Source of the DNA: Hoeflea marina
GTDB lineage: Bacteria; Pseudomonadota; Alphaproteobacteria; Rhizobiales; Rhizobiaceae
Assembly (NCBI RefSeq): GCF_003182275.1
Contig: NZ_QGTR01000002.1
Location: 558,001 to 622,000, forward strand
DNA length: 64,000 nucleotides
Direction of reading: 5' to 3'
Each line of letters begins with the position of its first letter. The first letter of the stretch is position 1. Both the position numbers and the translations under genes were made by a program. The notes beneath the pieces were generated by a model. The model saw nothing but the letters and a program-made list of their open reading frames with translations. It was not told where the DNA came from and ran no database searches. Below, in pieces: positions 53,820 to 62,769 of the stretch.

Positions 53820-54212
53820 TCAGCCGCCGCGGCAGGCCTCGTTCCAGATCAGCGTGTGGTCCGAACCGGTCGAGACCTCGATCATGTGGTAGGTTTCGTC
53901 GCGGAAGCGAACCTCGCGGGTGCCCGGGCTGGCGGCATTGCCGTTGTCGATGCTGAACAGATACTCGCCGATGAAGGGTGGACTGTCGGCGGTCACGGTG
54001 GTTCCGGCCTTGACCGCGAAATACTTCATGACGGTTCCGTCGGGGCTGGCGAAGTGGAACCGCACATCCTTGCCGCAGGTATTGGCGAGCGTCAGCGCGG
54101 GCCGCCTGTCCACAACCTGGAACTCGCGCGCCAGGAATCCCGCCGGCATCTGCCCTTTCGCCGCGGCGTCCAGCAGGTCGAAATCCCGGTCGCCGAACAG
54201 GCGGGCAGTCAC
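53820..54212 (-). CDS. Unrecognised protein, second gene of an unknown operon
   Basis: A 130-residue protein, probably beta-rich, with Cys near residue 46 and near the C-terminus (WNEACRGG). I recognise no family. The start is GTG at 54212, three bases after the stop of the upstream gene, so translation is coupled. No signal peptide is clear from this start. The pair with the 382-residue protein suggests a shared function. Confidence 0.6.
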   Translation of the reverse strand: MTARLFGDRDFDLLDAAAKGQMPAGFLAREFQVVDRRPALTLANTCGKDVRFHFASPDGTVMKYFAVKAGTTVTADSPPFIGEYLFSIDNGNAASPGTREVRFRDETYHMIEVSTGSDHTLIWNEACRGG

Positions 54213-54215
54213 CCT

Positions 54216-55364
54216 TTAGTAGAAGCCGTCCGCGCCCGGCGCGGTCGAGGTGGCGAAGAAGCCGGTGAAATAGGCTTTGCCCTCGGCCGGTTCGCGCACC
54301 ACGCCGAGCTGCCTGCTGGCAAGGCAGTTCTCGACCTCCACGGAAAGGGGAAGCCGGTTTCCCGCTGCGTCGGACCTGGGCGCGCTGCTTGCCCAGAACC
54401 TGCAGCCGTAGCTCGATCGCATGTCTCCGGGCTCGCCTTCGACCTCATCGACCAGCAGATAGGCCGGCGGCTTGCTGCGGCCGATCACGGAAAAGCCGGA
54501 GCGGCCCGTGTCAGCCCGCACCGTTCGGCCCGGCGCGGGCCGGAGCACCGCGAGAGCAACGCTCTGCGACTTGTCTTCGCCCTCCGGAGCGCGCCAGTAG
54601 CGCAGTTCCCGGACAGGGAAGCTCAACGTCTTCAGGCGACCGGTTGCCAGCACGCTTGTCCGGAAGTAGGCCACCGGCAGGCGGCCGGTCTCAAGCTCCG
54701 GATAGGCGGCCGAGGCGCAGTCATCGGGCACGGCGGCGATGTTGTCGCCGACCAGCACGGCCGGACAGCTGACGTAGCTGTCGTCGCCCTCCGTGGCGAA
54801 GACCTGCAGGATGCCCTGGCCATTGGCGAACGCTTCCATGCTCTGGGTCCATGCGGCCCTGGCGCCGCCTGAATCGCCCGCCATCATCCGGGCCTGGCTC
54901 AGCGGTCCGTCGTAGATCTTGCCGGTCTCGTCGGCGCTCTCCCACCATTGATGGCCTCCGACGGCGAGGAGCAGCAGCACACAGGCTATCAGTCCCCTTT
55001 CCGACCAGCTCCAGGGTTGCCGGTCCGGCACCGTGATGCCGCTGGCTTCGAAGTGCTGGTCGATTTCCTCGTCCAGTGTCATGTTCCGCTTTCGGGATTG
55101 CTCCGTCCCGGCCTCCGGCCCGGTGCGAACGAGGCGCAGCAGCGCCATCCGTTGCTTCAGCCGATCGCCCCGCCGATGGTTGGCGGCATCGATGCGCCCG
55201 TCGAACGGCGCGGCGAGGCGGACTTCGCCGCCTGGCGTGTCGAGCACTGCAATGACGTCGCCGGCTTTCACCGCGATATTCGTGCGCTCCTCGATCCACA
55301 AGAGCGTCATCGGGTAGGACGCCGTGTCCCGCGGCGGATAGATGTCGACTTTCTTCACGGCCAT
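54216..55364 (-). CDS. Unrecognised membrane protein, lipoyl-like plus trypsin-like domain
   Basis: A 382-residue protein. Residues about 5-80 look like a biotinyl/lipoyl hairpin (VKAGDVIAVLDTPGGEVRLA, APFDGRI) but without the modifiable Lys. One transmembrane helix lies at about 124-140. The rest, probably periplasmic, has Cys200, Cys216, Cys321 and Cys347. Cys200-Cys216 has the spacing of the Cys42-Cys58 loop of trypsin-like proteases, with Asp215 where the catalytic His would be. This reads as an inactive trypsin-like fold; it is inference. It leads a two-gene operon. Confidence 0.6.
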   Translation of the reverse strand: MAVKKVDIYPPRDTASYPMTLLWIEERTNIAVKAGDVIAVLDTPGGEVRLAAPFDGRIDAANHRRGDRLKQRMALLRLVRTGPEAGTEQSRKRNMTLDEEIDQHFEASGITVPDRQPWSWSERGLIACVLLLLAVGGHQWWESADETGKIYDGPLSQARMMAGDSGGARAAWTQSMEAFANGQGILQVFATEGDDSYVSCPAVLVGDNIAAVPDDCASAAYPELETGRLPVAYFRTSVLATGRLKTLSFPVRELRYWRAPEGEDKSQSVALAVLRPAPGRTVRADTGRSGFSVIGRSKPPAYLLVDEVEGEPGDMRSSYGCRFWASSAPRSDAAGNRLPLSVEVENCLASRQLGVVREPAEGKAYFTGFFATSTAPGADGFY

Positions 55365-55783
55365 TGGTTTGCTGCTCGGACTTTGCCGGTTCCTGTCGAT
55401 GGAGCGGGGGGCCGGGCGCGGCCGCGTTGGAACTTGCGGGCGCGATAGGTCGCGCCTGGGCGAACTGGCGAGCCTTGGCGAAGGTCAGCCTGACGCCGGC
55501 CAGATTGCCGAAGCGCCAAAAGCCAGTCAATGCCAAATCCATGGTTCGGCGATGTGCTTTAGCCTTTGTAATTATGCATGTCGTGATCCCGAAACCGCTG
55601 CACACTTTCGGGCGACATGCACCAGGGAGCTTGGCTCCCGCAGCATGACGGGCAAGCCATTCCACGATGTCCTCTCCGCTTGGAAAATTCTTCCGGTTGT
55701 GTATATGCAGGCGCAATCTCGGACCAAGCTGCGCCGCCGCGCATCATATATGGTTGTGTGAATATTATCGGAGCGCGAAAAGC
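55365..55783. other. Divergent intergenic region with RIME-like repeat
   Basis: About 420 bases between divergent starts. It holds the truncated repeat at 55550-55620 and then an AT-richer promoter-like stretch (about 55690-55775) before the YeeE/YedE gene. No gene is supported. Confidence 0.5.
55550..55620. repeat. RIME-like palindromic repeat, copy 3 (left arm lost)
   Basis: The right palindrome is intact (GCATGTCG...CCCGAAA...TTTCGGGCGACATGC), but only the final CGATGTGCTTTAG of the left palindrome remains, so the element is truncated. It otherwise matches copies 1 and 2. Confidence 0.85.
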
Positions 55784-56878
55784 ATGGACCTGGTGCCACT
55801 CATTGACATGGTCGGCGAGGCCAACACGGCCCTGATCGGCGGCGCCGTGCTCGGCCTGGTGTTCGGCTTCTTCGCCCAGCGCACCGCCTTCTGCACCCGC
55901 TCGGCGGTGCTCGACCTGACCCGCGGCCGCGATCTGAAGGCGCTCGCGACCTGGGCCGCCGGCTTCGCCGTGGCCGTTCTCGGCGTGCAGCTGCTGTTGC
56001 TCACCGACACCATCAATGTCGCCGACACCCGCTTCTTCTCCACCGCGCAGAGCCTCTCGGGCGCCATCGTCGGCGGGCTGGTCTTCGGCGCCGGGATGGT
56101 GCTGGCGCGCGGCTGCGTTTCGCGCCTGCTGGTGTTGAGCGCCTCGGGAAATCTCCGCGCCGTCTTCTCGATCCTGGTGGTCGCGGCGGTCGCCTATGCC
56201 ACCTATACCGGCGTGCTGGTGCCGCTCCGCGACGGCATCGGCGGCCTGTGGAGCACCGCCCGGATCGGCGGCAACGATCTCCTGGCGCAGGCAGGTCTGG
56301 GCCGGGGCTACGGCGTGGCCCTGGGTGTCGTGCTCGCCGCCATTGCCGTCGTGCTCGCCTTCAGGGCGCGGCTGTCCCCGCTCCGGATGGTCGGCGGCGC
56401 GCTCGTCGGCGCCACCATCGTCGGCGGCTGGTACTTCACCTACATGCTCTCGACCCAGGTCTTCGAGCCGATCCAGGCCGAAAGCCTCTCCTTCATCCGG
56501 CCGCTCGCCACCACGGCCGTGCTGGCGACGGCCACCGACGCCGTTGCCGGGCTAGACCAGGGCATCCTGGCGGGGATTCTCGCCGGCGCCCTGATCGCGT
56601 CGCTGCTGTTCGGCCAGTTCCGCATCGCCACCTTCTCCGAAGCCGGCACGCCTTCGATCCTCCGCTATACGGTCGGTGCGGTGCTGATGGGCTTCGGCGG
56701 CATTCTCGCCGTCGGCTGCACCATCGGCGCGGGCTTCACCGGTGGCTCGGTGCTGGCGATCTCGTCGCTGACGGGCCTCGCCGCGATGGTGCTGGGCGCC
56801 GCCGTCACCGATCGGGTGCTCGACGCCGCGCCGCTCCGCGCCAACCGCGGTTCGGTCTCCGTGGTCGCCGCCGAATAG
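55784..56878 (+). CDS. YeeE/YedE family sulfur transporter
   Basis: A 364-residue membrane protein with about nine helices. GFFAQRTAFCTRSAVLDL and GGILAVGCTIGAGFTGGSVLA are the Cys-containing signatures of both halves of the YeeE/YedE (TsuA-like) fold, and FGAGMVLARGCVSRLL is the further conserved Cys. Studied members import thiosulfate. Both halves are in one chain here. GGAGCG precedes ATG at 55784. The divergent gene is the unknown operon. Confidence 0.9.
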   Translation: MDLVPLIDMVGEANTALIGGAVLGLVFGFFAQRTAFCTRSAVLDLTRGRDLKALATWAAGFAVAVLGVQLLLLTDTINVADTRFFSTAQSLSGAIVGGLVFGAGMVLARGCVSRLLVLSASGNLRAVFSILVVAAVAYATYTGVLVPLRDGIGGLWSTARIGGNDLLAQAGLGRGYGVALGVVLAAIAVVLAFRARLSPLRMVGGALVGATIVGGWYFTYMLSTQVFEPIQAESLSFIRPLATTAVLATATDAVAGLDQGILAGILAGALIASLLFGQFRIATFSEAGTPSILRYTVGAVLMGFGGILAVGCTIGAGFTGGSVLAISSLTGLAAMVLGAAVTDRVLDAAPLRANRGSVSVVAAE

Positions 56879-56896
56879 ACCCGTCGGGCCTGTCTC

Positions 56897-57334
56897 TCAG
56901 ATGCCGGCCGCCGCGGCGGCCGTCACGCTCGGAGCCGCAGCGCTTTCGGCCTTGACCGTCACCCGCGCCGACCCGGCCAGCGCCAGCCAGTCGCCACGAT
57001 CGCCGATCACCACCACCGGACATTGCTTGCCGTAGAGCATCATCGCCACCAGTGCGCCGGTGGCGATGATGGCGTCGTCGTGGACGAGGCAGATGGCCGC
57101 CGGCGCCGTGCCGAGCCGGATCGCCTCGGCCAGCACCGAGGCGCCCGAGGACGAGCCGCGGCCGCGCTCCATGAACAGGATCCGGCCGCTGAGACAGGCG
57201 CCGTGCTGCGGATGGAACCGGTCGATGACCGCGCCCGTGGCGCTGTCGAAGCCGCCCCAGAAGCTCAAGGGTTCATCGAGCAGCAGGGGCTCGCCGCTCG
57301 CCGATCCCGCCACCTGCGTCCGCATCCCGGTCAT
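56897..57334 (-). CDS. Aconitase X swivel (small) subunit
   Basis: A 145-residue DUF126/aconitase X swivel domain. [35 protein letters not shown] is the characteristic segment, with the phosphate-binding-like RGRGSSSG. The large subunit gene overlaps it by four bases (ATGA), so the two chains are coexpressed. In bacteria this two-chain form (type II AcnX) is described as cis-3-hydroxy-L-proline dehydratase; no other hydroxyproline gene is in the window, so the substrate is uncertain. Confidence 0.88.
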   Translation of the reverse strand: MTGMRTQVAGSASGEPLLLDEPLSFWGGFDSATGAVIDRFHPQHGACLSGRILFMERGRGSSSGASVLAEAIRLGTAPAAICLVHDDAIIATGALVAMMLYGKQCPVVVIGDRGDWLALAGSARVTVKAESAAAPSVTAAAAAGI

Positions 57335-58572
57335 GCCCGCACCACCTGTCCGGCCCGCGCCGATGCCATGCAGTCGGCCAGCGTGCCGAAGCCGACGTCG
57401 ACGCCGAGATTGCCCGGCGCGTAATAGGCCCATTTGCCGGAATTGGTCATCACCGCGCCCGAGAGATCGCGCATGATCGAGGTCACATAGGTGCAGGTGT
57501 CGACCACGACGGTGACGCCGGCCCGCTCGAGCTGCCGGTCCCAGCCGCGCGCCTGGAGCTGTCCCCATTCGTGCCGTCCGGTGTTGACATAGACGTCGAC
57601 GGTGAAGCGTTCGCCGCACATCGGCATCAGCCGCTCGAACTCGCGCATCGAGAAATGCGGCGTCCCGAGCGCCACGGCGCTGAGCGCCGCGCCGTCATGG
57701 ACGGTGGCAAGCCGGCTCAGGATGAGGGCGATGTCGGCGGCGTCGAGCCGGCCTGCGAGCGGCACCTCGACGCCGCCGGTGGCGGTCATCAGATCCGGCG
57801 CTTCCGGCGTCAGTCCGACGGCATGGAACATCGCCACCGCGCCTGAGGAGGCGGCCGCCGCACCCAGCGCCTTGAGATCGTCCTCCGAGGTGACGCGCGG
57901 CAGACCGGTGATGGCGGCGATGGTGGCGCCGCATTCCCGGCCGACGAACAGCCCGGCCGCCACCGCGATCTGTCCGGCCTCGTCGGCGGATGCCGCCTCC
58001 AGCCCGACGATCTCGACCCGCGTACGGGCCAGCCGGTTCTCGCTCCGGTGCAGGCCGTAGTCCGGCACCCGGCCGGTCAGCGCGCAGGCAAGGTCGATGA
58101 AGTCGCCGTAGCGGTTGGTGCGCGCGCCGATGACGGAGTTGGCAAACACGATGGCATTGGATTCGGCCCAGGCGATCTGGTCGCCGAGCTGCGGCCGGAA
58201 CAGGGTCTGGTAGGGCGCGCAGGTGAAGCTCGGCACGCAGCCGAGCGCACCGTGCGCCTCCATCAGCCGCTTGCCGGCGGAGCCGAGCGCCGGATCGCCG
58301 TTGAACAGTTCGGGATGGATGAGATCGACCGAGCCGACATTGAGCGTGGTGGGCACCCGCACGCGGCCGCCCAGCGCGACGAAGCGCTCGGCGAAATCAA
58401 GGCTGGCCTGGCCGTGATAGAGGCAGCCGTCGACATGGGCGGAGGCGCAGTCGATGAGGCCTGGCGCGCCCACGGCCTCGGCGAACCTGATCAGCAGCGT
58501 CAGCGCATCGGCTGCCGCCGCGCCGTCGGCGCCCGCCAGCATGGATCTGTCGGCATCGGAAAGGTCGAGCAT
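57331..58572 (-). CDS. Aconitase X catalytic (large) subunit
   Basis: A 413-residue AcnX large subunit, probably binding an Fe-S cluster through Cys in SFTCAPYQ, a mid-chain Cys and [29 protein letters not shown] is a family signature. Bacterial two-subunit AcnX acts on cis-3-hydroxy-L-proline; archaeal relatives dehydrate mevalonate 5-phosphate. It is first in its operon, followed by the small subunit. Confidence 0.9.
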   Translation of the reverse strand: MLDLSDADRSMLAGADGAAAADALTLLIRFAEAVGAPGLIDCASAHVDGCLYHGQASLDFAERFVALGGRVRVPTTLNVGSVDLIHPELFNGDPALGSAGKRLMEAHGALGCVPSFTCAPYQTLFRPQLGDQIAWAESNAIVFANSVIGARTNRYGDFIDLACALTGRVPDYGLHRSENRLARTRVEIVGLEAASADEAGQIAVAAGLFVGRECGATIAAITGLPRVTSEDDLKALGAAAASSGAVAMFHAVGLTPEAPDLMTATGGVEVPLAGRLDAADIALILSRLATVHDGAALSAVALGTPHFSMREFERLMPMCGERFTVDVYVNTGRHEWGQLQARGWDRQLERAGVTVVVDTCTYVTSIMRDLSGAVMTNSGKWAYYAPGNLGVDVGFGTLADCMASARAGQVVRA

Positions 58573-58733
58573 GGTGTCTCCGATTCTGTGGGGCGGAGAC
58601 TACAGCATTTCCGGAGGAAGTGAATTTCCCTGCGCCGCGGCACCGTGCGGCAGACCTGCAGGCCGGAGCTCCCCTGCGTGCCTGCGAACGGCGGAAGCGC
58701 TCCAGGGCTCAGCGGCGACCGGGGGAGCCGCGT

Positions 58734-59135
58734 TCAGAGCTTTTCGAGGACGTCGATGAAGGCGCGGGCAAAGTCGGCGAGCCCCGCCGTGCGCTCGTCG
58801 GGCACCCCGACCTTCAGCTGCTCGCCGTCCTGGTCGAGAGAGACCAGCAGCAGCTGGTCTTCGCCTGGCTGGCCAAGGCGGACGACGGCGATGCGCTGGT
58901 CGGTGTCGGACAGGCCGGACGCGGGCAGGTCGAACAGGAACTCGCCGTCGAGCGATTCGATGGCCTGGCGCACCGCGAAGGAAAAGCCGAGCGAACGGAT
59001 GTCGCCGATGTCGAGCGCGAGCTCAAGTTCCACCATCTCCAGCGACAGCGGCCTGGCCGAAGGGGAAATCGACAGGGCGGCCGAATCGGCGGCTGCCGAA
59101 GTCTGCGTGGGGGTGATCATGGTCGCAGGGGTCAT
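58734..59135 (-). CDS. Hypothetical protein
   Basis: A 133-residue acidic protein starting MTPATMITP at 59135, where AGGAG lies six bases upstream. The frame extends further upstream without a ribosome binding site. Residues 30-130 look like one alpha/beta domain (LELALDIGDIRSLGFSF, GEFLFDLPASG). No family is recognised. Confidence 0.6.
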   Translation of the reverse strand: MTPATMITPTQTSAAADSAALSISPSARPLSLEMVELELALDIGDIRSLGFSFAVRQAIESLDGEFLFDLPASGLSDTDQRIAVVRLGQPGEDQLLLVSLDQDGEQLKVGVPDERTAGLADFARAFIDVLEKL

Positions 59136-59280
59136 GCGGTGCTCCTGATATCGTTCCAGCCTTTCCCCTGCGGGAGAGTTTCCCGGCCAAGAATGGCCGA
59201 AGTGTGGCGCTTGCCGAGCCGGAAGCGAACCGGTAAGGGTCAACCGCAATCAGCGTCAATCCCCAGCCTGCGCGTTTTCC

Positions 59281-60201
59281 ATGCCCTTTCGTTATGAGCG
59301 TCCCAGTTCGATCGCCGCAGCCTGGTCCCGCGGGCTGGGCCGGTTCGCGCTGGTGCTTGCGCTTGCGGCCGCGCTGCTGCACCGCGCCGGCATGCTCAGC
59401 CTGCCCAACGCGGTGGCGGTGATCCTGCTCGCCGCGGGCCTGGCAATCCTGGTTGTCGGCCTGTCGGCGGTGGGCTTCTTCATGCTGTGGAGGATCGGCG
59501 CGCGCGGCGGACGCTCCGCCTTTGCCGGACTGGTGATGGCCGGGCTGGTGCTTGGCCCCGTCGGCATTGCCGCCAGCCGCTATGTGCTGCTGCCGGCGCT
59601 GCACGACCTCTCCACCGATCCCGTCGACCCGCCGCAATGGCTCGAGGAGCCGGCGATCGCGCCGTCCTGGCTGCCGCGCACAGCCGGGTCGGGTCCGGAG
59701 CGGCGCGGGGCGCAGGTTCTCGCCTATCCGGAATTGACGGGACGCCGCTATGAAGGCGCCATAGACCGGGTGCTCCTGGCCGTGCAGGCGATCGTGGTGG
59801 CGCGCAAGTGGACGCTGGTGGCAAGCCGGGGCGCCGAAGAGCTGGCGCAGGGGCTGGAGCTGGCGCCGGAAGCCGGCGACGAAGAGACCGCGGTGCCGGC
59901 GGCGACCACCGGCGAGGCCGACCCGGCGCGCGCGCCGATTCCCGAGCCGCGGCCGCAACTCGAGACCCTGCCGCTTGCGCCGCTGCCCACCGACGTGCGG
60001 CTGCAATATGCCTTCCGCTCGAGGATTCTGGGACTCGACCACGATGTGCTCATCCGCCTGGTCGAGGAGGAGGAGACGACCTTCGTCGACCTGCGCGCGG
60101 CCACCCGTGACGGCGACCACGATCTCGGCCTCAATGCCGAACTGATCAAGGATTTCCTGCGCGAACTCGATGTGAGCCTGCTCGGCATCGCCGGCGGCTG
60201 A
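59281..60201 (+). CDS. DUF1499 domain membrane protein
   Basis: A 306-residue protein with three N-terminal helices (FALVLALAAALLH, AVAVILLAAGLAILVVG, FAGLVMAGLVLGPVG) and a soluble DUF1499 domain: YPELTGRRYEGAIDRVLLAVQAIVVARKW, then RLQYAFRSRILGLDHDVLIRLVE, ending in FLRELDVSLL. DUF1499 is widespread and of unknown function. It runs convergently with the MBL gene. Confidence 0.85.
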   Translation: MPFRYERPSSIAAAWSRGLGRFALVLALAAALLHRAGMLSLPNAVAVILLAAGLAILVVGLSAVGFFMLWRIGARGGRSAFAGLVMAGLVLGPVGIAASRYVLLPALHDLSTDPVDPPQWLEEPAIAPSWLPRTAGSGPERRGAQVLAYPELTGRRYEGAIDRVLLAVQAIVVARKWTLVASRGAEELAQGLELAPEAGDEETAVPAATTGEADPARAPIPEPRPQLETLPLAPLPTDVRLQYAFRSRILGLDHDVLIRLVEEEETTFVDLRAATRDGDHDLGLNAELIKDFLRELDVSLLGIAGG

Positions 60202-60250
60202 GCCGCAGGCATGGATCCCGGATGGCTTGCGTCCGACAAACGCGCCCGGA

Positions 60251-61159
60251 TCAGCCCGGCCGGTATTCGCCGGCCAGCGCCGGCGGTCCGTCGGTGACGA
60301 TCTGGCCGCGGCCGACGAGATCCTCGAGATGCGCCAGCACCGACAGCGCCGCCGCGCCATGCAGCCGCGGGTCGGTGTCGCGATACATGGCCGCCACGAT
60401 TTCGGCAATGCGCCTGTCGCCCTGGTTGACCCGCTCGATGATTGCCCGCTCGCGCAGGCGCCTGTGCGTCTTGAGCGCCCGCACGAAGGGCAGCGGGTCG
60501 TTGACAGGTCCGCCGTGGCCGGGGAAGTACATGGTGTCGCGGCGCTGGGCGAGCATGTCGAGCGAGGCCATGTAGTCGCTCATGGCACCGTCGGGCGGCG
60601 CGATGATCGAGGTCGCCCAGGCCATCACATGGTCGCCGGAAAACACGATTCCGCTGCCGTCGAGCGCGAAGGCCGCGTGATTGGCGGTGTGGCCTGGCGT
60701 GTGCAGCACCTCGATGCGCCAGCCGTCGCCATCGATCATCTGGCCGTGGGCGGCGGCGATGTCGGGCCGGAAGTCCATGTCGGAGCTCTCGGCCAGCGGA
60801 TTGATCTCGCCCACATGCAGCTGCCGGGCGGCGCGGTGCGGGCCTTCCGCCACCGTCACCGCTCCGGTCTCGGCCTTCAGCCTGGCCGCCAGTGGCGAGT
60901 GGTCGCGGTGGGTGTGGGTGACGAAGATGTGGCTGACCGGACGGCCGCCGATGGCAGCGAGCAGCGTGGCCCAGTGCGCCTCGTCGATCGGGCCGGGATC
61001 GATGACGGCGAGCGTGTCGCGGCCCAGGATGTAGCTGTTGGTGCCGTGAAAGGTCATCGGCCCTGAATTGTTCGCCGTCACCCGCACAATCGCCTCGGCG
61101 ACAGGCACCGACTGGCCGTGGGCGGGATCGAAGTCGCGGACGAAATTGGGATCTGACAC
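60251..61159 (-). CDS. MBL-fold metallo-hydrolase (LACTB2-like)
   Basis: A 302-residue metallo-beta-lactamase-fold protein. THTHRDHSP is the HxHxDH metal motif, VLHTPGHTANH the second His, and VFSGDHVMAW the Asp ligand. A C-terminal winged-helix-like part (HRRLRERAII onward) matches the LACTB2 group. The start is GTG at 61159 with GGAGC upstream; the frame extends 25 codons further but those are not conserved. Substrate unknown. Confidence 0.9.
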   Translation of the reverse strand: MSDPNFVRDFDPAHGQSVPVAEAIVRVTANNSGPMTFHGTNSYILGRDTLAVIDPGPIDEAHWATLLAAIGGRPVSHIFVTHTHRDHSPLAARLKAETGAVTVAEGPHRAARQLHVGEINPLAESSDMDFRPDIAAAHGQMIDGDGWRIEVLHTPGHTANHAAFALDGSGIVFSGDHVMAWATSIIAPPDGAMSDYMASLDMLAQRRDTMYFPGHGGPVNDPLPFVRALKTHRRLRERAIIERVNQGDRRIAEIVAAMYRDTDPRLHGAAALSVLAHLEDLVGRGQIVTDGPPALAGEYRPG

Positions 61160-61379
61160 GGCAAGCTCCGGATGGGGCGGGCAGGGGCGCCGCCCGCGCG
61201 CCCTGGGCGCAGGTCTGGCCTGGTTCGGCCGCACCCTGCCTAGCCTGCATCGGCAGCGAATTCAATCTCGCGTGGCCGGCCCCGGGCGCCTCCCCGCCGG
61301 CTGGCCGCGCGCTGTGCCCCGGGCTGTGGAGGGTGGGGCAAGAGTGGCCGTGGCCGCTTGCCGTCACCGGGGGAAACCA

Positions 61380-61421
61380 ATATAGAAACGGTAAGAGGCA
61401 ACGGGAAAATCCGTTGCCTGC
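61380..61421 (+). promoter_or_regulatory. bioY leader: hairpin and weak BioR-like site
   Basis: GGCAACGG/CCGTTGCC form a hairpin just before the GGAGG ribosome binding site of bioY. ATATAGAAAC at 61380-61389 matches 7 of 10 bases of the alphaproteobacterial BioR box TTATAGATAA. The hairpin is clear; the BioR link is weak. Confidence 0.35.
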
Positions 61422-61444
61422 CATCAATTTGGAGGTCGATGACC

Positions 61445-62026
61445 ATGGCTTTTGCTCCCGCCCGCTCGTTTGCTCAAACCCACATGCCCTCGGGCCAGGC
61501 GGCGCGTCTTGCCACCTATGCCGGCCTGGTCATTGCCGGTTCGATGCTGATCGCACTCGCCGGCAAGATCACCGTGCCGTTCTTTCCGGTGCCCGCCACG
61601 CTGCAGACGCTGGCGATCTTCACCATCGCGGCCGCCTATGGCCGCAACCTGGCGGTCGCGACCTTGGCGGCCTTCCTGGTCGAGGGCGCTCTCGGCCTGC
61701 CGGTCTTCACCAATGGCGGCGGCCTGGCCTATTTCGCCGGTCCCACCACCGGCTATCTGGCGGGCTTCGTGCTTGCCGCCGGCCTGACCGGCTATGCCGC
61801 CGACCGCGGCCTTGACCGCAACCCGCTCAAGCTCTTCGGCGTCAATCTCGCCGGCTCGGCCATCATTCTCGCTCTGGGCGCTGCCTGGATCGCGCTCGTC
61901 TTCGGCGCCGACAAGGCCATTGCCTGGGGCGTCGGCCCGTTCATCTACACCGACGTGATCAAGGCGGCGCTGGCCGCGGCGATCGTGCCGGCCGGCTGGC
62001 AGCTCGCCAGCCTGTTCCGCCGCTGA
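61445..62026 (+). CDS. bioY: Biotin transporter BioY (ECF S-component)
   Basis: A 193-residue membrane protein with about six helices. AGKITVPFFPVPATLQTLAIF and the GALGLPVFTNGGGLAYFAGPTTGYLAGF segment are BioY signatures. BioY imports biotin, alone or with BioM and BioN, which are not adjacent. GGAGG is nine bases before ATG at 61445; an ATG at 61439 is too close to it. A strong terminator follows. Confidence 0.94.
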   Translation: MAFAPARSFAQTHMPSGQAARLATYAGLVIAGSMLIALAGKITVPFFPVPATLQTLAIFTIAAAYGRNLAVATLAAFLVEGALGLPVFTNGGGLAYFAGPTTGYLAGFVLAAGLTGYAADRGLDRNPLKLFGVNLAGSAIILALGAAWIALVFGADKAIAWGVGPFIYTDVIKAALAAAIVPAGWQLASLFRR

Positions 62027-62082
62027 GACTGTCCGGCACGACGCAATCCGTCTGGCCGGCACCGCGACGACACCATCATGAA

Positions 62083-62117
62083 CCGCGGGGCGCCCCAGGC
62101 ACCCCGCGGTTTTTCTT
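62083..62117 (+). terminator. Rho-independent terminator after bioY
   Basis: CCGCGGGG pairs with CCCCGCGG and is followed by TTTTTCTTT. It ends the bioY transcript about 60 bases after the stop. Confidence 0.92.
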
Positions 62118-62239
62118 TGGGGCGAATTTGTCGGCCCGGCCGCACGACAATGCTTGTGGACGGCCGCGCATTTTGCTATCCCCGCCACACTTCGGAGCGA
62201 GATCCGGCGTAACCTGCGGGACCGGCCTCCGGACCCTGT

Positions 62240-62313
62240 TGGGGCGTAGCCAAGCGGTAAGGCAGTGGTTTTTGGTACCGCCATCCCTGGTTCGAATCCA
62301 GGCGCCCCAGCCA
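62240..62313 (+). tRNA. tRNA-Gln(UUG)
   Basis: A complete 74-base tRNA. The acceptor stem TGGGGCG pairs with CGCCCCA, GTTCGAATC-type T loop is present (GGTTCGAATCC), and the anticodon loop TTTTGGT gives TTG. Discriminator G is followed by encoded CCA. It is the only tRNA in the window. Confidence 0.96.
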
Positions 62314-62769
62314 AGCTTTCATTTTCAAGTCAAGAATCCAGGTTTTCCAGCACTTGTGTTTTAGCTGGGAATCAAGATTCAGGCACTGTGGTACAGGACT
62401 GTCTTACACGACTTTCGTACGCCCATGTTCCCAGCCTTGGCTCAGAGCGTATGTCGGCACATCAGCAGTGTTCTCTATCGTCAGCTGGCAAACAGTATGT
62501 TCTGCAAACCTGCTGCAATAGCAGGGCGACAATCTATATCGACGCTTAAACGCCTGCAGAAACCACCTGTCCGTCGACCTTGATGCGGGGCTTGTGGCGG
62601 TCCAATACTCCGGGTTGGCCGCTCGATGGTTGCAACCGGTGATGAAAAAGGTGTCAGGGTTCAAACGATAGGCTGGCGAAGGGTTAGGTGGGACGCTTTT
62701 CGATTTCTCGCATCCATTCGCATAGTTAAGTCCGTCAGGTCGCAGAAGCTGTGACATCAAGGTGCGATA
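62314..62769. other. Gene-free, AT-richer stretch after tRNA-Gln
   Basis: About 456 bases with visibly lower GC than its flanks and no convincing gene. A 118-codon minus-strand frame crosses it but is not family-like. An imperfect copy of the tRNA 3' end lies at 62334-62351. It may be a relic of an integrated element, which is inference. Confidence 0.45.

Noticed and set aside
62404-62760. A 118-codon minus-strand frame after tRNA-Gln as a possible gene
   Set aside because: No ribosome binding site, no family match by eye and Cys/Ser-rich odd composition; the strand and start are unsupported.
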